Shown here in pieces: positions 17,905-25,118 of a stretch of DNA of 64,000 bases (positions within the stretch are counted from its first letter, which is position 1; each line of letters begins with the position of its first letter). Below the pieces are notes generated by a model. The model saw only the letters and a list, made by a program, of their open reading frames with translations. It was not told where the DNA came from and did not search any database. Source of the DNA: Nostoc linckia FACHB-104 (GTDB lineage Bacteria; Cyanobacteriota; Cyanobacteriia; Cyanobacteriales; Nostocaceae); contig NZ_JACJQJ010000022.1 in the NCBI RefSeq assembly GCF_014696615.1, positions 1 through 64,000 of the forward strand. The letters run 5' to 3'. The position numbers were made by a program, and so were the translations under genes.

Positions 17905-20805
17905 TCAGTGAGGATTGAAAACGCCAGAGCGGTCTCCTGGGAAATCTTCAAATATTGCCCTGCGTCTTATCAGGTCAAGTTTTATATCCTGAGTAAGTCC
18001 TAAATTCCTTCCGAACAGAGCATTTTTAACTATGGCACCGCTGAGGTTGGCACCGCTGAGGTTGGCACGGCTGAGGTCGGCACGGCTGAGGTCGGCACGG
18101 CTGAGGTCGGCACCGCTGAAGTTGGCACCGCTGAAGTTGGCACCGCTGAAGTTGGCAGGGTGGAAGCTGGTTCCGCTGAGGTTGGCACCGCTGAGGTTGG
18201 CACCGCTGAGGTTGGCACCGCTGAGGTTGGCACCGCTGAGGTTGGCACCGCTGAGGTCGGCACCGCTGAGGTTGGCATCAATTAGGTTGGCACCGCTGAG
18301 GTTGGCACGGCTGAGGTCGGCAAGGTTGAGGTCGGCAAGGTTGAGGTCTCGACCCTTGGATGCTTGATTGACAATTTCCCACACCAACCGCCATTTACTA
18401 TCAATTATTGTTGCCTTATCAATAACGGTACCGCTGAGGTTGGCACCGCTGAGGTTGGCACTGCGGAGGTTGGCACTGCGGAGGTTGGCACCGCTGAGGT
18501 CGGCACCGCTGAGGTTGGCACCGCTGAGGTTGGCACGGCTGAAGTCGGCTCTACGGAGGTTGGCACCGCTGAGGTTCGCATCAATTAGGTTGGCATCGCT
18601 GAGGTTGGCACCGCTGAGGTTGGCACCGCGGAGGTCGGCACGACTGAAGTCTCGACGCTCAGATGCCTGATTGATAATTTCCCATACCAACCGCCATTTG
18701 CTGTTAATTATTGTTGCCTTATCAATAACGGTACCGCTGAGGTCGACATCAATTAGGTTGGCATATTCTAGGTTGGCACCGCTGAGGTTGGCTCTACCGA
18801 GGTCCGCATCTTCTAGGTTGGCACCGCTGAGGTTCGCATCAATTAGGTTGGCTCTACGGAGGTTGGCTCTACGGAGGTTGGCACCATTGAGGACGGCACC
18901 GCGGAGGTTCGCATCTTCTAGGTTGGCACCGCGGAGGTCGGCACCGTTGAGGTTCGCATCTTCTAGGTCGGCACCGCTGAGGTCCGCATTAAATAGGTTG
19001 GCATCGCTGAGGTTGGCACCATTGAGGACGGCACCGCGGAGGTCGGCACCATTGAGATCCGCATTAAATAGGTTGGCAAGGCTGAGGTTGGCAAGGCTGA
19101 GGTCAGCATCTTCTAGGTCGGCACCGCTGAGGTCGGCAAGGCTGAGGTCAGCATCTTCTAGGTCGGCACCGCTGAGGTCAGCATCTTCTAGGAAGGCACC
19201 GCTGAGGTCGGCACCGTTGAGGTCTCGACCCTTGGATGCTTGATTGACAATTTCCCACACCAACCGCCATTTGCTGTTAATTATTGTTGCCTTCTCAATA
19301 TCAGTATCAATAACGGCACCACGGAGGTCGGCACCGCTGAAGTTGGCACCGCTGAGGTCGGCACCGCTGAAGTTGGCACCGCTGAGGTACGCATCTTCTA
19401 GGACGGCACCGCTGAAGTTGGCACCGCTGAAGTTGGCACCGCTGAGGACGGCACCGCTGAAGTTGGCACCGCTGAGGTCGGCACCACTGAGGTCCGCATC
19501 AAATAGGCCGGCACCGCTGAGGTCAGCACCACTGAGGTCTCGACCCTTGGATGCTTGATTGACAATTTCCCACACCAACCGCCATTTGTCGCTAATTATT
19601 GTTGCCTTATCAATAACGGCACCATTGAGGACGGCACCGCTGAAGTTGGCACCGCTGAGGTCGGCATGGCTGAGGTTGGCATGGCTGAGGTTGGCATAGC
19701 TGAGGTCAGCATCTTCTAGGTTGGCACCGCTGAGGTTGGCATGGCTGAGGTACGCATTAAATAGGTCGGCACCGCTGAGGTTGGCATGGCTGAGGTTAGC
19801 ACCGCTGAGGTTAGCACCGCTGAGGTCAGCACCACTGAGGTCTCGACCTTTAGATACTTGATTAACAATTTTCCACACCAACCGCCATTTGTCGCTAATT
19901 ATTGTTGCCTCGTCAATGACGGCATCATGCAGAAAAACAAGGTTCAGGTAGGCATTGCTCAGGTTAGTACCTCTCAAGTCAGCACAATTCAAGTCGGCAC
20001 CTCTGAGGTTGGCATTTCTTAAGTCGGCACCACTCAGGTCTGCACAGCTTAGGTCGGCATTACGGAGGTTAGTGCTCCTCAGGTCTACACCACTTAAGTC
20101 AGCATCGCTTAGGTCTCGACCACTAGCTCCCTGAGCAATAATTTCTTGGACTAGACGAATTTTGTCTTGCTCTTCACCTGTAGTGCCACTAGGTAATAAC
20201 TGCACATTTTCAACAGGCATACCCAATACTTCTGTCAAGTTGCCTGATTTGATTTGCTCCTCAAGCCTTTTAAGACCTTCTGGTGAACCGCTAAAGGTTA
20301 TTTTGATGCTGCCTTTCTCAATCCTATCAATTGTTAAACTTGCATCCTTTGAAGCTTTTTGCATCAACACTAGCAAAGCTGCCTGAACATCCGGATTATT
20401 AAGGACACTTTCTACATCGCCAGTCAGTGTAATAACGAGTTGTTCTTTACAGTTAGCATTTTGTTTTTCTACTAGGGATACTGGAGAAGCCAATACCTGT
20501 GTAGCGCTGCGCTCCTCCTGGAGAACCTCACAGTTTTTTTCTCGTTCTGTGTCCATACCAAGATTCCTGCTGGATTGCGCTTCTTCTGGCTCTAGTTCCG
20601 CAATCTCTCCCCACTCCAAGTTTAATTCAATGCACATAGCTTGAAATAAGTGTTTTGCAACAGGTCGCCTAGCAAAAAATTTGATGACGGTCTGTCGAGT
20701 ACAACCTACAGTCCCCGCTAGATATTCCTGCGTCCAACCCTTAAGTTGGAATGCTTTCTCAGCCTTTTTTAGCCCTTCATTTGATGCTCGACATGACCGT
20801 GGCAT
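17905..20805 (-). CDS. HTH-TRADD-N-pentapeptide repeat protein
   Basis: A 966-residue conflict-system protein. Residues 1-75 are an HTH nearly matching the bNACHT start (LKGWTQEYLAGTVGCTRQTV). About residues 122-204 fit the bacterial TRADD-N domain (ASLTIDRIEKGSIKITFSG, then SPEGLKRLEEQIKSGNLTEV and LGMPVENVQLL), an adaptor shared by prokaryotic and animal death pathways. From about 231 on there are roughly a hundred pentapeptides of A(D/N)LSG type, forming a long right-handed beta-helix. Five similar linkers (TIISDKWRLVWEIVNQASKG type) cut the helix into six blocks. The frame is also open from a TTG 27 bases upstream, but the ATG at 20805 aligns with the bNACHT start. It is divergent from a two-TM gene of the type known to accompany TRADD-N. 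Domain call good; function inferred. Confidence 0.82.
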   Translation of the reverse strand: MPRSCRASNEGLKKAEKAFQLKGWTQEYLAGTVGCTRQTVIKFFARRPVAKHLFQAMCIELNLEWGEIAELEPEEAQSSRNLGMDTEREKNCEVLQEERSATQVLASPVSLVEKQNANCKEQLVITLTGDVESVLNNPDVQAALLVLMQKASKDASLTIDRIEKGSIKITFSGSPEGLKRLEEQIKSGNLTEVLGMPVENVQLLPSGTTGEEQDKIRLVQEIIAQGASGRDLSDADLSGVDLRSTNLRNADLSCADLSGADLRNANLRGADLNCADLRGTNLSNAYLNLVFLHDAVIDEATIISDKWRLVWKIVNQVSKGRDLSGADLSGANLSGANLSHANLSGADLFNAYLSHANLSGANLEDADLSYANLSHANLSHADLSGANFSGAVLNGAVIDKATIISDKWRLVWEIVNQASKGRDLSGADLSGAGLFDADLSGADLSGANFSGAVLSGANFSGANFSGAVLEDAYLSGANFSGADLSGANFSGADLRGAVIDTDIEKATIINSKWRLVWEIVNQASKGRDLNGADLSGAFLEDADLSGADLEDADLSLADLSGADLEDADLSLANLSLANLFNADLNGADLRGAVLNGANLSDANLFNADLSGADLEDANLNGADLRGANLEDANLRGAVLNGANLRRANLRRANLIDANLSGANLEDADLGRANLSGANLEYANLIDVDLSGTVIDKATIINSKWRLVWEIINQASERRDFSRADLRGANLSGANLSDANLIDANLSGANLRRADFSRANLSGANLSGADLSGANLRSANLRSANLSGANLSGTVIDKATIIDSKWRLVWEIVNQASKGRDLNLADLNLADLSRANLSGANLIDANLSGADLSGANLSGANLSGANLSGANLSGANLSGTSFHPANFSGANFSGANFSGADLSRADLSRADLSRANLSGANLSGAIVKNALFGRNLGLTQDIKLDLIRRRAIFEDFPGDRSGVFNPH

Positions 20806-20824
20806 TACGAACCCACAAGAACTT

Positions 20825-20844
20825 TTACACAAGTCTTACATAAG
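20825..20844. promoter_or_regulatory. putative HTH operator in the TRADD-N/membrane-protein spacer
   Basis: TTACACAAG and TTACATAAG lie 11 bp apart, 20 bases upstream of the TRADD-N gene start. Position, spacing and sequence match the pair at 16862-16881. The whole spacer can be aligned by eye with the one upstream of the bNACHT gene. Confidence 0.4.
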
Positions 20845-20937
20845 TTCGACGCTTTTATCAAACCAAAATTCAAGAAATCCAGAGTCCAATGGGGTTATTG
20901 AAACAAAATTCTACACAGTTACCCCAGACACTGAGCT

Positions 20938-21243
20938 ATGACCAAGAATATCGTACTTTCTCAGCCTAACTCTCATCCAGACCCTTACTTCTCAGTAAAA
21001 TTAACCATTGTGCAAGAACGTTTGCGTCAAGCCCGTTACAGTTTTAACCTTGCCCTGATTGCAACAGGGGTATCTTTTGGTATTAGCCTCATAGGTGCTG
21101 GACTTTTGATTTCCAATCAAGCCTCGGAAGGTACTGTTACTGCTGCTTGTGGTCTAGCTGCTAGTGTGCGCTCCATTCAGATGGCAAAGGACGCAAATAA
21201 TAGGCTCGACAAAACTTTAGCTGAGTTAGATGAGGAAGGTTAA
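20938..21243 (+). CDS. TRADD-N-associated two-TM membrane protein
   Basis: A 101-residue protein fitting the cyanobacterial TRADD-N-associated transmembrane family. An amphipathic helix (YFSVKLTIVQERLRQARYSF) leads into a hydrophobic hairpin (NLALIATGVSFGISLIGAGL, then GTVTAACGLAASV) and a charged tail (QMAKDANNRLDKTLAELDEE). In known systems this protein is encoded next to TRADD-N proteins and is thought to act as the membrane-perturbing or membrane-anchoring effector. Here it is divergent from the TRADD-N-pentapeptide gene, with 132 bp between the two ATG codons. The ATG at 20938 is clear and there is no signal peptide. Effector role is inferred. Confidence 0.75.
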   Translation: MTKNIVLSQPNSHPDPYFSVKLTIVQERLRQARYSFNLALIATGVSFGISLIGAGLLISNQASEGTVTAACGLAASVRSIQMAKDANNRLDKTLAELDEEG

Positions 21244-21375
21244 ATCTGTACCGTTAATGCTTGATTATTGAGCCACATATATAGTTACTCAGGGTGTGTG
21301 AGGGAGATTTTGGGGATGGATAGATAGTTGCAGCAATTCCCAAAATCACCCATAACGGGGTTAAGCCGGGATACG

Positions 21376-21512
21376 GATACTGTTGGCGAATGCAATACAT
21401 ATTTTATTTGTATTTTCCAGTATTACGTAAGCTAAAACCTTCAATCTGCCGTTGCAGCTTTTATTTGTAACACTTTTGTTTATGAGTTTGTAACACTTTC
21501 GCCAACAGTATC
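21376..21512. mobile_element. 137-bp inverted-repeat element, copy A
   Basis: Perfect 15-bp terminal inverted repeats: GATACTGTTGGCGAA at 21376-21390 and its reverse complement at 21498-21512. The interior is AT-rich and non-coding, with TATTACGTAAGCT, CCTTCAATCTG and TTGTAACACTTT blocks. A second copy with the same blocks lies at 59482-59615. This is a MITE or IS-derived repeat. The remainder of 21244-21606 has no gene, apart from an imperfect hairpin around 21311-21350. Confidence 0.75.
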
Positions 21513-21606
21513 TTCGCTAGATCTACGCCTAGAAGTGGCAGCATAGATCAAAGCGTGTTAAAACTTGCGATAAGTAAGTAAATAGACTTAATTGTCAAGG
21601 TTTCAA

Positions 21607-21885
21607 ATGGATCTTCTTAAAATACTTCGCTCCAAAAGCGAATATAACTCAATTATTGATTTAGCTATTTTTGATAAAAACAGCCGTGTTTTAATTGAAT
21701 TAAAGAGATCTGGAAGACCAATAATTTCTAAAGTATTAGCACAAGTAAGGAATCTTATGCTGAAAACTAGTATCGACAACGCTATTATTTATTTATTTTC
21801 TGATACTGGAGGTGAACTGGACATTCAGGAACATAGCTTTTCAGACCCTGATAGCAAGGTCTTGATTTTGAAGTCTCAGGAATAA
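21607..21885 (+). CDS. small PD-(D/E)xK-like hypothetical protein
   Basis: A 92-residue protein whose centre reads IIDLAIFDKNSRVLIELKRSG: Asp, then 11-12 residues, then Glu-x-Lys, the spacing of a restriction-endonuclease-fold active site. Beta-strand-like segments (NAIIYLFSD, SKVLILKS) follow. It could be a minimal nuclease-like domain or the remnant of a larger one; residues before the core are few. The frame opens at a TTG (21592), but I prefer the ATG at 21607. It stands alone between the MITE and a leftward gene. Confidence 0.5.
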   Translation: MDLLKILRSKSEYNSIIDLAIFDKNSRVLIELKRSGRPIISKVLAQVRNLMLKTSIDNAIIYLFSDTGGELDIQEHSFSDPDSKVLILKSQE

Positions 21886-21995
21886 AAATCTAACGATTTT
21901 GATGGGGAATTGCATATATTTATGGGTGATATTTCACATTTATAATAGAATCAGGCTTAATATAATAAGTAAAGCATAGGTGTAGTGACAAAAAG

Positions 21996-22418
21996 TCACT
22001 GTACATCAAAGAAGCAGGATACATAGGGTCCAAAAACCCAACCCCATGAATGAACAGAATCTCCTATGAGAATCCAGTGTCGATCTTTATCATCATAAGC
22101 AACTCTATAAGGAAGAACTCGTCTACCGTTAGACAACTTTGTTACAATTTCTGAACCATTTGGCGTTGATCGGACATTGAGAGGAGTACCCGTCGGATCA
22201 GTTACTATGCAAGAGATCGATCTTTGTGATTGTTCAGCACTCATCGCATCAGCACTGGTATCGAACATTGAACGTAAAATTTCCCGTGCAGCTTGTGAAC
22301 CTAGTTCTTGAAAAATTCCGTTTACAAACGCATTCACAGTTTGTTGAGCATTTACAGAACCAGCATTAAGGTTTAGAGCAACAGTGAGACACGCGATACA
22401 AGCAAAAACTTTTTTCAT
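21996..22418 (-). CDS. secreted SH3b-like domain protein
   Basis: A 140-residue exported protein. The ATG at 22418 has AGGAG about eight bases upstream and starts a Sec signal peptide (MKKVFACIACLTVALNLNA, cleavage likely after SVNA). A helical stretch follows (VNAFVNGIFQELGSQAAREI). About residues 68-138 resemble a bacterial SH3 domain: CIVTDPTGTPLNVRSTPNG, VLPYRVAYDD, HWILIGDS, WGWVFGPYVSC. SH3b domains of this kind usually bind peptidoglycan or other cell-wall peptides in the periplasm. A Cys pair may form a disulfide. No functional link with its neighbours is seen. Confidence 0.75.
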   Translation of the reverse strand: MKKVFACIACLTVALNLNAGSVNAQQTVNAFVNGIFQELGSQAAREILRSMFDTSADAMSAEQSQRSISCIVTDPTGTPLNVRSTPNGSEIVTKLSNGRRVLPYRVAYDDKDRHWILIGDSVHSWGWVFGPYVSCFFDVQ

Positions 22419-22717
22419 GTTTAATCTCCTCAAGCAACACACAAAATATCTTCAAACGTAGCAGCTACCTTCACACTACCGCAATTTAACGTCTGACTTT
22501 TCACGGGATGTGGAAAAGGGGAGTTGGTTCGCGTAAATCTTTAGCGAACCAATACCAGAGAATTAACTTGTGATGTATATAAGTTTGAGCGTTTTCAATG
22601 CGAAAGTAGGATTTTGAGAGAAGATACTTGCAATCTGAGGGTCAATAATTGCTTTTCGCCTACCACAGAGGATTGTATACGCTGTCTGCACCAGTTTCTA
22701 TACAAGTTCTCTTGTAG

Positions 22718-23125
22718 TCAGCTATCTATCTCCCAATCTTCAATCAGCAAGTTATTAACACGCTGGAATTCTCTAGTGTTATGGGTGATGAGGGTTAAGT
22801 TATTGGAGAGGGCGATAGCTGCAATTTGTAAATCATACGCGCCAATTGGAGTGCCTAATATTTCTAGTTGAGAGCGAATTGTTCCAAATGTCATTGCTGC
22901 TAAATCGTCAAAGGGTAGTGATATAAATTGAGCTAAAAATTCTTGCTGTAAAGTAAGATTACGTTCTGGGTTTGCACTTTTGATTGCGCCATAAAATAGT
23001 TCAGCTTTGACGATTGAGCAAACGGCAATATCGCTAGTAAGAGTAGATTCTAGTTTCTGCTTTAAGGTGGTATTTTTACCACGCATATAGATAATGCAGG
23101 TGTTAGTATCGAGCAGGAATTTCAC
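22718..23125 (-). CDS. vapC: VapC-type PIN domain ribonuclease toxin
   Basis: PIN-domain toxin, expected to cut RNA with Mg2+ or Mn2+. All hallmark acids are visible: LLDTNTCIIYMRG (Asp 6), VKAELFYG (Glu 42), and GAYDLQIAAIAL with LITHNTREF (Asp 98 and the C-terminal polar site). Length 135 is typical. Its ATG overlaps the stop of the upstream gene by four bases (ATGA), which marks that gene as the antitoxin. A 30-residue C-terminal stub of a close relative lies at 10683-10772. The gene is intact. The 299 bp to its right-hand neighbour on the left side hold no gene. Confidence 0.92.
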   Translation of the reverse strand: MKFLLDTNTCIIYMRGKNTTLKQKLESTLTSDIAVCSIVKAELFYGAIKSANPERNLTLQQEFLAQFISLPFDDLAAMTFGTIRSQLEILGTPIGAYDLQIAAIALSNNLTLITHNTREFQRVNNLLIEDWEIDS

Positions 23126-23451
23126 AATATTGGTTCGCGTTCTGGTTGTTGTCCTTGGGGATGGCGGAAGAATGTTTCATCTTGGATACATCCATAGAAT
23201 TGAGGCTGGGGATATTCTCTTATTGCGGTTGGAGTTTGTGGTTGTATGGATTCAATAAGAGTGTTTAGTAATTGGGTAAGGTCTAATTTTTCAGTGAGTT
23301 CAGCTTCGAGAGATTCTCTTAGTTTGCTTAGTTGCTCTGGGTGGGTATTGTTTTTTTGTGTAGTCAAGCTTTGTGCCAGAAGTTGGATGATATACAGTTT
23401 ATCGTTGAGGTCAAGTTGAAGAAGTTGCTGTTCGAGTTCTGGGATAACCAT
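23122..23451 (-). CDS. VapB-like antitoxin
   Basis: A 109-residue protein coupled to vapC by a 4-base overlap. The N-terminal half is helical with Leu-rich heptads (ELEQQLLQLDLNDKLYIIQL, LSKLRESLEAEL). The C-terminal 40 residues are Pro/Gln-rich (YPQPQFYGCIQDETFFRHPQ), as expected for the toxin-wrapping tail of an antitoxin. I do not see a standard RHH or AbrB DNA-binding motif, so assignment rests mainly on position. The ATG at 23451 is the obvious start. Confidence 0.65.
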   Translation of the reverse strand: MVIPELEQQLLQLDLNDKLYIIQLLAQSLTTQKNNTHPEQLSKLRESLEAELTEKLDLTQLLNTLIESIQPQTPTAIREYPQPQFYGCIQDETFFRHPQGQQPEREPIL

Positions 23452-23640
23452 GTTGCTTTCTTAAGTGGGAGATAATTTCATTTTACTTTCAGCATTTGGT
23501 AGAGTTCCGAAAGTTTGTGTGACCTACATGCTAAGAGTCACCACAGAATTAGTGATGAGGTAACTACCGTATCGAGCGATGTTGGTAAATTTGTCACCAA
23601 GCGAAACTCAGTTTTCGTATCTAAATCACAAAAGCTAATA

Positions 23641-23765
23641 ATAGTATTAGACCTTCATACCATCAATCCAGTACTAATAGAATTAGACCTTACTATATAT
23701 CTTGATGCCTTCAACCTGCTTGTAATTGGATTTTTAATTACTTTTATAGTATTAGACCTTATACC
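23641..23765. repeat. ATAGTATTAGACCTT repeats, probable centromere sites of par locus 2 (downstream)
   Basis: Three direct copies of ATAGTATTAGACCTT start at 23641, 23677 (ATAGAATTAGACCTT) and 23746. The inverse, AAGGTCTAATACTAT, occurs at 25004-25018 upstream of the ParA gene. Together they bracket the two leftward par genes. No gene is supported elsewhere in 23452-23799. Confidence 0.65.
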
Positions 23766-23799
23766 TATAATCAGTTTAAGGTAATGATAGTTAACAGTA

Positions 23800-24204
23800 T
23801 TATATGTTTAACTGTTGTTTTAAATCTTCTACGTTCCTGACTTCATTCCAGTTAATGTCGCTAGCTTGCAGCAGTTCTATAGCTACACCAATTAGATGCT
23901 GGGGATAAACGCGATCGCCAGGAGGGACAGGGGTATCATTATTGTCTCTGACAGTTCGTGCAGTATCTGTTAACCATTCATGTTGGGTACGGGTGATTTT
24001 GATATTAACAGTTACAGGTTTTTCTTTGGTTGCTGGTTCTTGAATTGAGGTTACAGGTTTTTCTCTTGCTAATGGTTCTGGTATAGACAATGACTTTTCA
24101 GGTTCTAAAATAGGTTCTGATAAAGATACCTCAAGGTTTTCTTCTTGAGTTTTAATGCCAGAGAAGTTACTTAATTTCATATCGCCCATTTTTCTTTTGC
24201 TCAT
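23800..24204 (-). CDS. ParA-partner protein (putative DNA-binding), par locus 2
   Basis: A 134-residue protein coupled to the ParA gene before it: its ATG overlaps the parA stop (ATGA), and GGGAG lies about six bases upstream. The first 75 residues are acidic and Pro/Glu-rich with repeated EPLAREKPVTSI, EPATKEKPVTVN units and are likely disordered. The last 60 (VNIKITRTQHEWLTDTARTV, then YPQHLIGVAIELLQAS) have the beta strand plus two helices expected of a ribbon-helix-helix domain, a common ParB substitute. Probably binds the ATAGTATTAGACCTT sites on both flanks; that role is inferred. Confidence 0.65.
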   Translation of the reverse strand: MSKRKMGDMKLSNFSGIKTQEENLEVSLSEPILEPEKSLSIPEPLAREKPVTSIQEPATKEKPVTVNIKITRTQHEWLTDTARTVRDNNDTPVPPGDRVYPQHLIGVAIELLQASDINWNEVRNVEDLKQQLNI

Positions 24205-24953
24205 TTTTTCTCCCAGTATTTAATGCATTCCTTGCCTAAGGATTTATAAGCTTTAGCACCGTTGGAATTAGGGGCATATTCCAGAACTGGTTTTTGTTGT
24301 GCTATCGATTCTGCAACGGCAATATTCTCAGGAATAACTGTGTGCAAAAGTCGGTAATTTAGTTCCACTGAAGCTTCAATTAATAAGTCATCTGCTTCTT
24401 TGGTGAGAAGTAACCGGGGTTTATAGCGAATGCGTACAACATCAATAGGAATCTCTTTCCTTTCTCCGCGAATTAATTCGACTGCTTCTGATAATCCCTT
24501 GAGGGATGCTGGTTCACATAACGTTGGGATGAGGATGCGATCACTGGATAAGATTGCTTGCACAGATGCTGGCGATAGTCCAGGAGGACAATCCATCAGC
24601 ACGATATCAAAACCCCTGATCTGCGACAGTGCTGGAGTAAATAAATCTTTATCAGCTGTTATGCGAAACATCCCTATATCACCAGGAATCAAAGAAAGAT
24701 ACTTTATTGGGGTAGAGGTAGGGGCAACGGTTGTTTTGCTGGTGAGCCAATCTAAGGTTGTTGGTTGTTGTCCATCCAACCCTAAACCAAAACTTAGTGT
24801 TCGCTGTCCATCTAAATCCACTAACAAAACCTGCCGTTTCGGAGTTGCCAGTGCTGCACCCAAGTTAAGAGTAGTTGAACTTTTGCCCGTACCACCTTTG
24901 AAGTTAAATACGCTGATTTTCAGCATAGGTATAAAAGTTGAAGATGAATACAT
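24201..24953 (-). CDS. parA: ParA-family partition ATPase, par locus 2
   Basis: A 250-residue ParA/MinD-type ATPase. Deviant Walker A is FNFKGGTGKSSTT (residues 17-29); VLLVDLDGQRTLSFGLGLD is switch I, and IVLMDCPPGLSP the Walker B region. The ATG at 24953 has AGAGGT about 11 bases upstream; a second ATG at 24926 starts closer to the ATPase fold and is an alternative. It is unrelated in detail to the ParA proteins at 13180 and 58579, so it belongs to another partition system. The promoter region to its right carries ATAGTATTAGACCTT-type sites in inverted orientation, suggesting autoregulation. Confidence 0.88.
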   Translation of the reverse strand: MYSSSTFIPMLKISVFNFKGGTGKSSTTLNLGAALATPKRQVLLVDLDGQRTLSFGLGLDGQQPTTLDWLTSKTTVAPTSTPIKYLSLIPGDIGMFRITADKDLFTPALSQIRGFDIVLMDCPPGLSPASVQAILSSDRILIPTLCEPASLKGLSEAVELIRGERKEIPIDVVRIRYKPRLLLTKEADDLLIEASVELNYRLLHTVIPENIAVAESIAQQKPVLEYAPNSNGAKAYKSLGKECIKYWEKK

Positions 24954-24972
24954 GCTTAGGATATACCTCTAA

Positions 24973-25018
24973 TATTGTATTAGGTTAATTTCTAAATACC
25001 ATTAAGGTCTAATACTAT
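24973..25018. repeat. partition-site repeats upstream of par locus 2
   Basis: The inverted perfect copy AAGGTCTAATACTAT is at 25004-25018. A degenerate direct copy (ATTGTATTAGGTTAA) starts near 24975. They lie in the promoter region of the leftward ParA gene. Confidence 0.55.
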
Positions 25019-25118
25019 ATAGCTATTATTTTTTGGGAAAGTAAGAAAAAACTAAAATTAAGAACGCGCATTTATGCCCACAAAAGTCGCGATCACTACA
25101 GCTACTAGCTAAACTTCC

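Noticed and set aside
18030-20022. Multiple frames opposite the pentapeptide gene (APLRLAPLRL and GTAEVGTAEV types)
   Set aside because: Pure 15-bp-period shadows of the pentapeptide codons.
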